Made by a program: the position numbers and the translations under genes
Shown here: positions 34,484 to 43,247 of the stretch, piece by piece
Layout: each line of letters opens with the position of its first letter
How positions within the stretch are numbered: the first letter of the stretch is position 1
Notes under the pieces: model-generated
Databases searched by the model: none
What the model saw: the letters and a program-made list of their open reading frames with translations, nothing else
Told to the model about the DNA's origin: nothing
Assembly (NCBI RefSeq): GCF_026340465.1
Contig: NZ_JAPEPC010000001.1
Location: 5,523,001 to 5,587,000, forward strand
From: Streptomyces sp. NBC_01306
GTDB lineage: Bacteria > Actinomycetota > Actinomycetes > Streptomycetales > Streptomycetaceae
DNA length: 64,000 bases
Reading direction: 5' to 3'

Positions 34484-35755
34484 ATGCGACGTGGCATAGC
34501 GGCCACCGCCCTGGTCGCGGCCCTGGCGCTCGCGGCGACGGCTTGCGGCAGTGACAGCGGCAGCGGCAAGGCGGACGGTGTCACCACCATCACCTGGTGG
34601 GACACCTCGAACGCCACGAACGAGGCACCGACCTACCGGGCGCTGGTCAAGGAGTTCGAGGCGGCGAACAAGGGCATCAAGGTCACCTACGTCAACGTCC
34701 CCTTCGACCAGGCGCAGAACAAGTTCGACACGGCCGCCGGTGCCAAGGGCGCCCCGGACGTGCTGCGCTCCGAGGTCGGCTGGACCCCTGCCTTCGCCAA
34801 GAAGGGCTACTTCCTCCCGCTGGACGGCACCGAAGCCCTCAAGGACAAGGCGCACTTCGAGCCCAACCTGCTGAAGCAGGCGCAGTTCGACGGCAAGACC
34901 TACGGTGTCCCGCTGGTCACGGACACCCTCGCCTTCGTCTACAACAAGGCGCTCTTCGCCAAGGCCGGCATCACCAAGGCCCCCGCCACCTGGGGCGAGC
35001 TGAAGAGCGACGCGGCCGCGGTCAAGTCGAAGACCAGGGCCGACGGCTACTGGGCCAGCACCGCCGGGTACTACGCGCAGCCCTTCCTGTACGGCGAGGG
35101 CACCGACACCGTCGACCTCGCGCACAAGAAGGTCACCATCGCCGGTGCCCCCGCGGTCAAGGGCCTGGAGACCTGGAAGGGCCTCTTCAGCGGTCCCGGT
35201 CTGCACAAGGCGGACACTACGGCCGACGCCTACGCCCACCAGCAGGACGCCTTCGTCAACGGCAAGGTCGCCTCGATCATCCAGGGGCCCTGGGAGATCA
35301 CGAACTTCTACAAGGGCTCGGCCTTCAAGGACAAGAAGAACCTGGGCATCGCCACCGTCCCGGCCGGCTCCACCGGCAAGGCGGGCGCCCCCACCGGCGG
35401 CCACAACCTCGCCGTCTACGCGGGCTCCGACAAGGCGCACCAGGCCGCGTCGCTGAAGTTCCTGAACTTCATGACATCGGCGAAGAGCCAGGAGCAGATC
35501 GCGCTCAAGAACTCCACACTGCCGACCCGCTCCGACGCCTACACCGCCGAGGTCACGGCCGACCCCGGCATCGCCGGCTTCCAGAAGGTGCTCGGCGCCT
35601 CGCAGCCGCGGCCGGAACTGCCCGAGTACAGCTCGCTCTGGGGTCCGATGGACACCGAGCTGCCCAAGGTCGCCGACGGCAAGGAATCGCTCCAGGACGG
35701 GGTCAAGTCCCTGAGCGAGGACATGGCCAAGCTGGTCCCCGGCTTCACCAACTGA
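34484..35755 (+). CDS. malE: maltose/maltodextrin ABC transporter substrate-binding lipoprotein
   Basis: 423 aa. Lipoprotein signal peptide ending LAATAC with Cys21 as the lipidated residue. The mature domain is an extracellular solute-binding protein family 1 fold: TTITWWDTSNATNEAPTY, FDTAAGAKGAPDVLRSEVGW, and KVASIIQGPWEITNF near the middle. It captures maltodextrins outside the membrane and hands them to MalF-MalG. The ATG at 34484 has GAAGGAG. First gene of malEFG; separated from malF by a strong hairpin. No ATPase gene is in the cluster, so it probably shares the MsiK-type ATPase common in Streptomyces. Confidence 0.96.
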   Translation: MRRGIAATALVAALALAATACGSDSGSGKADGVTTITWWDTSNATNEAPTYRALVKEFEAANKGIKVTYVNVPFDQAQNKFDTAAGAKGAPDVLRSEVGWTPAFAKKGYFLPLDGTEALKDKAHFEPNLLKQAQFDGKTYGVPLVTDTLAFVYNKALFAKAGITKAPATWGELKSDAAAVKSKTRADGYWASTAGYYAQPFLYGEGTDTVDLAHKKVTIAGAPAVKGLETWKGLFSGPGLHKADTTADAYAHQQDAFVNGKVASIIQGPWEITNFYKGSAFKDKKNLGIATVPAGSTGKAGAPTGGHNLAVYAGSDKAHQAASLKFLNFMTSAKSQEQIALKNSTLPTRSDAYTAEVTADPGIAGFQKVLGASQPRPELPEYSSLWGPMDTELPKVADGKESLQDGVKSLSEDMAKLVPGFTN

Positions 35756-35761
35756 TCAGCC

Positions 35762-35799
35762 GGCCGCCGGGCCCGCAAGCACCCGCGGGCCCGGCGGCC
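35762..35799 (+). terminator. perfect hairpin between malE and malF (attenuator)
   Basis: 15-bp perfect stem GGCCGCCGGGCCCGC / GCGGGCCCGGCGGCC with an 8-base loop. It lies 7 bases after the malE stop and 45 before malF. It should reduce read-through into the permease genes and protect the malE message, giving excess binding protein. Confidence 0.75.
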
Positions 35800-35843
35800 C
35801 GATCGTCGTGCGTCACGCCGAACTCCCCTGAAAAGGTGTCAAG

Positions 35844-36824
35844 ATGACCGTTGCCGTCGCAGGCGCGGGCCCGAAGCGTCGAAGGCCGGCGCAGCGCATC
35901 AAGCAGTCCTGGCAGAAGCACTGGTACGCCTACGCGATGGCGGCCCCGGTCGTCGTCGTCCTCGGTGTCCTGGTGGGCTATCCGCTGGTCCAGGGCCTCT
36001 ACCTCACCCTGACCGACGCGAACAGCCTCAACTCGGCCCGCACCATCGGCGTCAACCACATCGACGCCACCTACAAGTTCATCGGGCTGCACAACTACGC
36101 GGACATCCTCTGGGGGCCGACCGCCTGGGACCGCTTCTGGTCCCACTTCCTCTGGACCATCGTCTGGACCGCCGCCTGTGTGGCCCTGCACTACTGCATC
36201 GGCCTCGGCCTGGCCCTGCTGCTCAACCAGAAGCTCCGCGGCCGGACCCTCTACCGGATGCTCCTGATCCTGCCCTGGGCGGTGCCGACCTTCGTCACCG
36301 TCTTCTCCTGGCGGATCATGCTCGGCGACTCCGGCATCGTGAACTCGGTGCTGGGCGGCCTCCATCTGCCCCAGCCCGCCTGGCTGGAGGAGCCGCACTT
36401 CCAGCAGCTCGCCGCGATCATCGTCAACACCTGGTGCGGGGTTCCGTTCATGATGGTGTCGCTGCTCGGCGGGCTCCAGTCGATCTCCGCCGACCTGTAC
36501 GAGGCCGCCGAGATGGACGGCGCGAGCCCCTGGCAGCGGTTCCTCAACGTCACCCTGCCCGGCCTGCGTTCGGTGAGCTCCACCGTCGTCCTGCTCGGCA
36601 TCATCTGGACGTTCAACCAGTTCGCCATCATCTTCCTGCTGTTCGGCAACGGCGCACCGGACGCCCAGATCCTCGTCACCTGGGCCTACCGCCTCGGCTT
36701 CGGCCAGCAGCCCAGGGACTACGCCCAGTCCGCCGCGTACGGCGTGCTGCTGCTCTCCATCCTGATCGTCTTCACCTCCTTCTACCGGCGCTGGCTGGCC
36801 CGTAGCGAGAAGGCCAGCAGCTGA
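35844..36824 (+). CDS. malF: maltose ABC transporter permease MalF
   Basis: 326 aa with six membrane helices. The EAA loop that contacts the ATPase reads YEAAEMDGASPWQRFLNVTLPGL. YAMAAPVVVVLGVLVGYPLV forms helix 1. Forms the membrane channel with MalG. Start ATG 35844, with GAAAAGG 7 bases upstream. 33 bases separate it from malG. Confidence 0.95.
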   Translation: MTVAVAGAGPKRRRPAQRIKQSWQKHWYAYAMAAPVVVVLGVLVGYPLVQGLYLTLTDANSLNSARTIGVNHIDATYKFIGLHNYADILWGPTAWDRFWSHFLWTIVWTAACVALHYCIGLGLALLLNQKLRGRTLYRMLLILPWAVPTFVTVFSWRIMLGDSGIVNSVLGGLHLPQPAWLEEPHFQQLAAIIVNTWCGVPFMMVSLLGGLQSISADLYEAAEMDGASPWQRFLNVTLPGLRSVSSTVVLLGIIWTFNQFAIIFLLFGNGAPDAQILVTWAYRLGFGQQPRDYAQSAAYGVLLLSILIVFTSFYRRWLARSEKASS

Positions 36825-36857
36825 GACCGGCCGGACACACAAGAAGGCAGGCCCCCG

Positions 36858-37775
36858 ATGACGACCCAGACGACCCTCACCACAGCGACCACACCGGCGG
36901 AGCAGACACCGCCGCCCGTACGGCGGCCCGCCCGCACCGTCCGCCGCGACCGGCCGAGCCGCAGGGCCACCGTGCTCTCGCACACCGCCCTCAGCATCGC
37001 CAGCCTGATCGCGCTCTTCCCGATCGCGTGGCTGGCCTTCCTCTCGCTCGGCCCCGACAAGAGCGACTATCTGCACCCGGGCCGGATCTGGTCCAAGATC
37101 TCGTTCTCCAACTACTCGTTCGTCCTGGAGCACACCCGCTTCTTCACCTGGCTCGGCAACACCGCCCTGATCGCCGTCGCGACCAGCGTCATCGGGGTCT
37201 TCATGGCCGCCACCGCCGGCTACGCGGTCTCCCGGATGAGGTTCCCCGGCCACAAGAAGCTGATGTGGCTCCTGCTGGTCACCCAGATGTTCCCGGTTGC
37301 CGTCCTGATGGTGCCGATGTACGTGATCCTCGCGGATCTCGGCCTCATCGACACCTTCGGCGCCCTGATCCTCGTGTACTGCTCCACGGCCGTCCCGTAC
37401 TGCGCCTGGATGCTCAAGGGGTACTTCGACACCATCCCGTACGAGATCGACGAGGCGGGGCGCGTCGACGGGCTGAGCCCCTTCGGCACCTTCTGGCGGC
37501 TCATCCTGCCGCTCGCCAGGCCCGGTCTCGCGGTGGCCGGCTTCTACACCTGCCTCACCGCCTGGGGCGAGGTCGCCTTCGCCTCGACGTTCATGCTCGA
37601 CGACAGCAAGTACACCCTCGCGGTGGGCCTCTCCAGCTTCGTCAGTGAGCACGACGCCCAGTGGAACTACATGGCGGCCACCGCTGTCCTCATCGCCATC
37701 CCCGTCTCCGTCATCTTCTACCTGGTGCAGAAGCACCTGGTCACAGGTTTGACCGCGGGCGGGACCAAGGGCTGA
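36858..37775 (+). CDS. malG: maltose ABC transporter permease MalG
   Basis: 305 aa with six helices after a basic, Thr/Pro-rich N-terminus. EAA loop: YEIDEAGRVDGLSPFGTFWRL, one residue class different from the consensus but with the conserved Gly. Pairs with MalF. The ATG at 36858 follows AAGGCAGG. The next gene, aglA, starts 52 bases downstream with no hairpin between, so transcription probably continues into it. Confidence 0.95.
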   Translation: MTTQTTLTTATTPAEQTPPPVRRPARTVRRDRPSRRATVLSHTALSIASLIALFPIAWLAFLSLGPDKSDYLHPGRIWSKISFSNYSFVLEHTRFFTWLGNTALIAVATSVIGVFMAATAGYAVSRMRFPGHKKLMWLLLVTQMFPVAVLMVPMYVILADLGLIDTFGALILVYCSTAVPYCAWMLKGYFDTIPYEIDEAGRVDGLSPFGTFWRLILPLARPGLAVAGFYTCLTAWGEVAFASTFMLDDSKYTLAVGLSSFVSEHDAQWNYMAATAVLIAIPVSVIFYLVQKHLVTGLTAGGTKG

Positions 37776-37827
37776 GCCGCACCCCTTCTTTACGCCCCAT
37801 GACGCATCTGACTCACCCAGGGAAGAC

Positions 37828-39501
37828 ATGACTCAGCACTCCGCCGCCCCTGCCACCACCGCCGGCCCGACGACCGCCGCCAGCACCGGCTGGTGGCGGG
37901 ACGCGGTGATCTACCAGGTCTATCCGCGCAGCTTCGCCGACAGCAACGGCGACGGCATGGGCGACCTCGAAGGCGTCCGCGGCCGGCTGCCGTACCTGCG
38001 CGACCTCGGCGTCGACGCCGTCTGGCTCTCGCCGTTCTACGCGTCGCCGCAGGCCGACGCCGGGTACGACGTCGCCGACTACCGGGCCATCGACCCCATG
38101 TTCGGCACGCTCATGGACGCCGACGCACTGATCCGCGACGCCCACGCCCTGGGCCTGCGGATCATCGTGGACGTGGTGCCCAACCACTCGTCCGACCAGT
38201 GCGAGTGGTTCAAGCGCGCCATCGGCGACGGCCCCGCGTCGCCGCTCCGCGACCGCTACCACTTCCGCGAGGGCAAGGGGGAGAACGGCGAACTCCCGCC
38301 CAACGACTGGGAGTCCGTCTTCGGCGGCCCCGCCTGGACCCGGGTCGCCGACGGTGCCTGGTACCTCCATCTCTTCGCCCCCGAGCAGCCCGACCTCAAC
38401 TGGGAGAACCAGGCGGTCGCCGACGAGTTCCGCTCGATCCTGCGGTTCTGGCTCGACATGGGCGTGGACGGATTCCGGGTCGACGTCGCCCACGGGCTCG
38501 TCAAGGCGCCCGGCCTGCCCGACCTCGGCAGCACCGACCAGCTCCGGCTGCTCGGCAATGACGTCATGCCGTTCTTCGACCAGGACGGCGTCCATGAGAT
38601 CTACCGCTCCTGGCGCACCATCCTCGACGAGTACCCGGGGGAGCGGATAGCCGTCGCCGAGGCGTGGACGCCGACCGTGCAGCGCACCGCGAACTACGTA
38701 CGCCCCGACGAGCTGCACCAGGCGTTCAACTTCCAGTACCTGGCCACCCACTGGGACGCCGCCGAGCTGCGCGAGGTCATTGACGTCTCGCTGGCCGCGA
38801 TGCTCCCGGTGGGCGCGCCCGCCACCTGGGTGCTCTCCAACCACGACGTCACCCGGCACACGACCCGCTTCGCCAACCCGCCGGCCGGCACCCAGATCCG
38901 CACCCCCGGCGACCGGGGACTGGGCCTGCGGCGGGCCCGCGCGGCGACCCTGCTGATGCTGGCGCTGCCCGGCTCCGCCTACCTCTACCAGGGCGAGGAG
39001 CTGGGCCTCCCGGACGTCACCGACCTGCCCGACGAGGTCAGGCAGGACCCGTCGTTCTTCCGCGCGGCGGGCCAGGACGGCTTCCGCGACGGCTGCCGGG
39101 TGCCGATCCCATGGACCGCGGAAGGCCCTTCGTACGGCTTCGGCAGCGGTGGCAGCTGGCTCCCGCAGCCCGCGGACTGGGGTGCGCTGAGCGTCGAGGC
39201 GCAGACCGGCGACCGCGGTTCCACCCTGGAGCTGTACCGCGGCGCGCTCGCCCTGCGACGGGAGCTGCCGGGCCTGGGCGCCGGCGAGTCCGTCGACTGG
39301 GTGCCGGGCACCCCGGACGGAGTGCTGGCGTTCACCCGCCCCGGCTTCCACTGCACCGTCAACACCACCGGCCGCCCCGTACGCCTGCCCGTGCCGGGCC
39401 GGATGGTGCTGGCCAGCACCGAAGTCGCCGTGGAGGAAGGCGAGCCGGCGGAAGGCGAGTTCGAGCTGCCCGCGGACAGCACCGTCTGGTGGTCGGTGTG
39501 A
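37828..39501 (+). CDS. aglA: GH13 alpha-glucosidase AglA, malG-linked copy
   Basis: 557 aa cytoplasmic enzyme that splits imported maltose/maltodextrins. GH13 regions: DVVPNHSS, GFRVDVAHGL (nucleophile Asp), AVAEAW (acid Glu), VLSNHDVTRH. A small C-terminal beta domain ends DSTVWWSV. It shares almost all motifs and linkers with the paralogue at 32575-34188 (for example PFFDQDGVHEI and FFR-AGQDG-RDGCRVPIPW). ATG at 37828 with AGGGAAG. The stop overlaps the GTG of the next LacI regulator (GTGA at 39498). Confidence 0.94.
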   Translation: MTQHSAAPATTAGPTTAASTGWWRDAVIYQVYPRSFADSNGDGMGDLEGVRGRLPYLRDLGVDAVWLSPFYASPQADAGYDVADYRAIDPMFGTLMDADALIRDAHALGLRIIVDVVPNHSSDQCEWFKRAIGDGPASPLRDRYHFREGKGENGELPPNDWESVFGGPAWTRVADGAWYLHLFAPEQPDLNWENQAVADEFRSILRFWLDMGVDGFRVDVAHGLVKAPGLPDLGSTDQLRLLGNDVMPFFDQDGVHEIYRSWRTILDEYPGERIAVAEAWTPTVQRTANYVRPDELHQAFNFQYLATHWDAAELREVIDVSLAAMLPVGAPATWVLSNHDVTRHTTRFANPPAGTQIRTPGDRGLGLRRARAATLLMLALPGSAYLYQGEELGLPDVTDLPDEVRQDPSFFRAAGQDGFRDGCRVPIPWTAEGPSYGFGSGGSWLPQPADWGALSVEAQTGDRGSTLELYRGALALRRELPGLGAGESVDWVPGTPDGVLAFTRPGFHCTVNTTGRPVRLPVPGRMVLASTEVAVEEGEPAEGEFELPADSTVWWSV

Positions 39502-40520
39502 CCGTCCCTCCCCGGCTCGCGCACATCGCCGCGCAGGCCGCCGTCAGCGAGGCCACCGTGAGCCGGGTGCTCAACGGGAAGCCGGGCGTCGCGGACACCA
39601 CGCGCCAGCGGGTGCTCGCTGCGCTCGACGTCCTCGGCTACGAGCGGCCCGTGCGGCTGCGCCGGCGCAGCGCGGGCCTGATCGGCCTGGTGACCCCCGA
39701 GCTGACCAACCCCATCTTCCCGGCCTTCGCCCAGGCCGTGGAACAGACGCTCGCGGGACACGGCTACACCCCGGTCCTCTGCACGCAGATGCCGGGCGGC
39801 GCCACCGAGGACGAACTGGTCGAGCAGCTGGTGGAGCGCGGGGTGGCCGGCATCGTCTTCCTCTCCGGGCTGCACGCCGACACCTCGTCGGACCCCGGGC
39901 GCTACGCCGGTCTCGCCGAACGGGGGGTGCCGTACGTCCTGATCAACGGCTACAACGAGCGGATCAGCGCGCCCTTCGTCTCGCCCGACGACCACGCGGC
40001 GGCGCAGATGGCCGTGCGCCATCTCTCGGATCTGGGGCACCGCAGGATCGGTCTGGCGGTCGGGCCGCTCCGCTATGTGCCCTCGCGCCGCAAGCGGGAG
40101 GGGTTCATCGAGGCGATGGCGGACCGGCTCGGCCAGTCCGCGGAAGAGGCCGGAGCCCTGGTCCAGCACACCCTGTTCAGCGTCGAGGGCGGCCGGGCCG
40201 CGGCGGGCGCGCTGTTCGACCAGGGGTGCACCGCCGTGGTCTGCGGCAGCGACATGATGGCGCTGGGCGTCGTACGGGCGGCCCGCGAACGCGGTCTCGA
40301 AGTCCCCGACGACGTCTCGGTGGTCGGCTTCGACGACTCGCAGCTGATCGCCTTCACCAGTCCGCCGCTGACCACGGTCCGCCAGCCCGTCCAGGCGATG
40401 GCCGCGGCGGCGGTGGGCGCGCTCCTGGAGGAGATCGGCGGCAACCCCGTCCAGCGCACGGAGTTCGTCTTCCGGCCCGAGCTGGTGGTACGGGGGTCCA
40501 CGGCCCGCCGTACCGGCTGA
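39498..40520 (+). CDS. second LacI-family regulator, MalR paralogue
   Basis: 340 aa. HTH RLAHIAAQAAVSEATVSRVLN, hinge YERPVRLRRRSAGLIGLVTP, sensor domain with VVCGSDMMALGVVRAARERG and VVGFDDSQLIAFTSPPLTTV. Very close to MalR at 31488-32549 along its whole length. The GTG start overlaps the aglA stop, giving an alpha-glucosidase-then-LacI pair that mirrors the one on the other side of malEFG. Its operator is probably the same CTTGC type or a relative; which genes it controls is unknown. Confidence 0.92.
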   Translation: MTVPPRLAHIAAQAAVSEATVSRVLNGKPGVADTTRQRVLAALDVLGYERPVRLRRRSAGLIGLVTPELTNPIFPAFAQAVEQTLAGHGYTPVLCTQMPGGATEDELVEQLVERGVAGIVFLSGLHADTSSDPGRYAGLAERGVPYVLINGYNERISAPFVSPDDHAAAQMAVRHLSDLGHRRIGLAVGPLRYVPSRRKREGFIEAMADRLGQSAEEAGALVQHTLFSVEGGRAAAGALFDQGCTAVVCGSDMMALGVVRAARERGLEVPDDVSVVGFDDSQLIAFTSPPLTTVRQPVQAMAAAAVGALLEEIGGNPVQRTEFVFRPELVVRGSTARRTG

Positions 40521-40634
40521 CCGGCGGCGGGACCGGCGTGCGAGGCTGAGCGGTGGCAGCGGCGCCGCTCCGCCCTGCCGACCGGACCGGACGCCGTCCG
40601 TTCCGGACCAGCAGCCCGCCGGGAGGAAACCGCC

Positions 40635-40982
40635 ATGCCGCAGATCACCGTCGAGTACTCCGAGTCCCTGGAGGACGCCTTCGACCGCAGGGGCTTCGCG
40701 CTCGGCCTGCACCCGGTCGTCGTGGAGACGGTCTCCGCAGGGCTCCCCGCCTGCAAGACCCGGTTCGTCAGGACTGCCGGGTTCGTCGTGGGCGACGGCA
40801 CGGGCGACGACGCCGTGGTGCACGTGGAGATCGCGCTGCTGGCCGGCCGTACCGACGAGGCCAAGGCGCGGCTGAGCGAGGCGGTGCTCGATGTCGTACG
40901 CCGCCATCTGAAGCCCACCGGGAGCACGGTGCACCTCTCCGCCGAGACCCGCGATCTGGACGCGTCCTACCACAAGGGCTGA
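40635..40982 (+). CDS. 5-carboxymethyl-2-hydroxymuconate isomerase (CHMI) family protein
   Basis: 115 aa, tautomerase superfamily. MPQITVEYS supplies Pro2, the catalytic N-terminal proline after Met removal. The helix-strand pattern and ETRDLDASYHKG tail fit CHMI, which isomerises a homoprotocatechuate-cleavage product. No other homoprotocatechuate genes are nearby, so the physiological substrate is unclear. ATG 40635 with GGGAGGA upstream. Confidence 0.88.
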   Translation: MPQITVEYSESLEDAFDRRGFALGLHPVVVETVSAGLPACKTRFVRTAGFVVGDGTGDDAVVHVEIALLAGRTDEAKARLSEAVLDVVRRHLKPTGSTVHLSAETRDLDASYHKG

Positions 40983-41087
40983 GCGCGGCCGGGGGTTCAT
41001 GGGGCCGGGTGTTCATGGGCACGGGCCGGCAAGACCGCCCCATGACACCGCGCCCGCCGGGGCCGTTGGCCGGTACTGAGCAGGCGC

Positions 41088-41813
41088 TCAGCCGGTGCGC
41101 TGGGCCGGGAGGTCCGTCGCGGGCGGCGGCGCCAGCGAGAGCAGCCGGCCGACCAGATCCCCGAACGGCCCGTCGGCGGGCTCCTCGCTCAGTATCCGCC
41201 GTACGACCGCCGCCATCTCCGTGTCGTACGCGGCGCTCACCGCGGCCAGCGCGGCGAAGTCGTGCACCAACTGCAACTCCAGCTCGGCCCGCGGGATGCT
41301 CCGCCCGTCGAGCCAGATCAGCGCGGTCGACTCGGCGAGCGACACCCATGACCTGACCACCAACTGGAGCCTGGCGGGCGGCCCCTGGACGTCCAGATGG
41401 GACAGGATCTGGAGATACGCGGCGGTGCGGACCTCGTCGATCATCGCGTTGGTGGTGGTGGAACCCACGGCCGGGCCGCCGCGCATCAGCGCGGAGAAGC
41501 CGGGCCCGTGCTCCTCGACGAAGTCGAAGAACCGCTCCATCACCCGCAGCAGCCGCGCCCCCAGCGGCCCTTCGCGCGGCTCGACGAACCGCTCGGCCAG
41601 CTCGTCGGCCGCGCGGCGCAGGGCCGCTTCGTACAGACTCTGCTTGCCGGGGAAGTAGTGGTAGACGAGCGGCCGCGAAATGCCCGCAGCCGCGGCTATC
41701 TCGTCGATGGAGACATCGTCGGGGGAGCGGCGGCTGAACAGTTCGAGGGCGACGCTGATCAGCTGCTGCCTGCGCTCTTCGACGCCCATCCTGCGGCGTA
41801 CCCCGGTCGTCAT
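41088..41813 (-). CDS. TetR family transcriptional regulator
   Basis: 241 aa. HTH at about residues 30-60 (VSIDEIAAAAGISRPLVYHYF), then an all-helical ligand domain (RVMERFFDFVEEHGPGFSALM). ATG at 41813 without a clear Shine-Dalgarno; the alternative Met nine residues on also lacks one. It sits downstream of the CoA-transferase on the same strand (about 110 bases), so it may regulate the lipid-type CoA genes next door. Confidence 0.85.
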   Translation of the reverse strand: MTTGVRRRMGVEERRQQLISVALELFSRRSPDDVSIDEIAAAAGISRPLVYHYFPGKQSLYEAALRRAADELAERFVEPREGPLGARLLRVMERFFDFVEEHGPGFSALMRGGPAVGSTTTNAMIDEVRTAAYLQILSHLDVQGPPARLQLVVRSWVSLAESTALIWLDGRSIPRAELELQLVHDFAALAAVSAAYDTEMAAVVRRILSEEPADGPFGDLVGRLLSLAPPPATDLPAQRTG

Positions 41814-41926
41814 GGGGACAGGGTACCGACTGCGGCGCCGCCGGGTGTTGGCCGTACCGGGGCCGGCTGCGTCACCCGCGCCGGGCGCGGGCGGCTGCCC
41901 GGACACCGGGCGGAGCGGTCCGCGGG

Positions 41927-43060
41927 TCAGCGGGTGAGCCAGTCGCGGAGTATCTCCTCGTGGTGCGCGTCGAGTCCGGGGGTGGTGGACGGCGGGGCGT
42001 CGGGGACGCCCTGGAACACGACGGGTTGGCGCAGCGCGGTCATGCCCGCCAGCTCCGGATCCCGGAACCGGCCGGTGACACCCCGCGTACCGACACTGCC
42101 GATGGCCTCCCTGAGGTCCTGCACCGGGCCTGCCGGGACGCCCTGTTCCCCGGCGAGCGCGACGATCTCGGCAGCGGAGTGCTGCCGGGTCCAGGCCTCG
42201 ATGGTGGCGCGGACCTCCGGTTCATGGGCCGTGCGCGCCTCGTCGGTGCGGTACACGGGGTGGTCGGCCAGGTCCGGGCGGCCGATCAGGTCCAGCAGGC
42301 GCTGGAACGTACGGTCGTTGGCGGCAGCCAGGACCACCGGTGCGTCGGCCGCCCGGTAGACGCCGAACGGGGTGGACACCGGATGCCGGTTGCCGACCCG
42401 GGTGGGCGGGGCGCCGTCGGCCGCCAGCAGGCTGGCACCGGTGAGCTGGAGGGAGACCATCGCGTCCAGCATGGCGATGTCGAGATGCTGTCCCCGCCCG
42501 GTGCGGGCCCGTTCGACCAGTGCGGCGCAGACCGCCCATGACCCGTAGAGACCGGCTTGCAGATCGGCGATGGACTCACCGACCTTGGTCGGCTCGCCGT
42601 CCGGGGTGCCGGTGGTCTCCATGATCCCCGACATGGCCTGGATGATCAGGTCGTAGGCGGGGCGCGCGGACATCGCGCCCGACTGCCCGAATCCGGAGAT
42701 GCTCGCGTACACCAGCCTCGGGTTGTGGGCGAGCAGCGCCGGTGCGCCGATGCCGAGCCGGTCGGCGACGCCCGGCCGGAAGTTCTCCACGAGTACGTCC
42801 GCCTGCGCGGCCAGCGACCACAGGGTCTCCAGGTCCCCGGGGTCCTTCAGGTCGAGTGCGATGCTCCGCTTGTCCCGGTTCAGCATCGCGAAGTAGACGC
42901 TGCGGTCCTTCGCGAACGGGCCGAGCCGCCGGGTGTCGTCACCGCCCGGCGGCTCGACCTTGACGACATCGGCGCCGATGTCGGCCAGCAGGGACGTACA
43001 GAACGGGCCGGCCAGCACGCGGGACAGGTCCAGCACACGAATACCGCTCAACGCCGGCAT
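41927..43060 (-). CDS. family III CoA-transferase (CaiB/BaiF)
   Basis: 377 aa. The N-terminal half shows ALSGIRVLDLSRVLAGPFCT and GADVVKVEPPGGDDTRR. NRDKRSIALDLKDP and the catalytic-region AYDLIIQAMSGIMETTG (Asp nucleophile) are typical of formyl-CoA/carnitine-type transferases. The ATG at 43060 has GAGGAG. It is divergent from an acyl-CoA dehydrogenase gene across a 187-bp region with palindromes, so the pair probably activates and oxidises the same acid. The acid is not identifiable. Confidence 0.92.
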   Translation of the reverse strand: MPALSGIRVLDLSRVLAGPFCTSLLADIGADVVKVEPPGGDDTRRLGPFAKDRSVYFAMLNRDKRSIALDLKDPGDLETLWSLAAQADVLVENFRPGVADRLGIGAPALLAHNPRLVYASISGFGQSGAMSARPAYDLIIQAMSGIMETTGTPDGEPTKVGESIADLQAGLYGSWAVCAALVERARTGRGQHLDIAMLDAMVSLQLTGASLLAADGAPPTRVGNRHPVSTPFGVYRAADAPVVLAAANDRTFQRLLDLIGRPDLADHPVYRTDEARTAHEPEVRATIEAWTRQHSAAEIVALAGEQGVPAGPVQDLREAIGSVGTRGVTGRFRDPELAGMTALRQPVVFQGVPDAPPSTTPGLDAHHEEILRDWLTR

Positions 43061-43109
43061 GGCAACTCCTCGGTTGGACACGGTTCGACTCGGTTCGACT
43101 GCACAGTGC

Positions 43110-43130
43110 GTACTGCGTACTGCGCAGTAC
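43110..43130. promoter_or_regulatory. operator-like palindrome in the CoA-transferase/acyl-CoA dehydrogenase promoter
   Basis: GTACTGC (43110), GTACTGC (43117) and its complement GCAGTAC (43124) are contiguous; 43117-43130 is a perfect 14-bp palindrome. It lies between divergent starts at 43060 and 43248. A 10-bp direct repeat CGGTTCGACT occurs twice at 43081-43100. Candidate target of the TetR regulator at 41088. Confidence 0.55.
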
Positions 43131-43247
43131 GCCGAACGCTAGGAGCGCGGAGCGGCCCGGGGATATGTGCACAGCCACGGAGACAGCCGCTGTTGTTGTG
43201 CGGCCGCACATGGCGGTGGGCGGTCGGTGAGTGGATGACTTGAGTCC

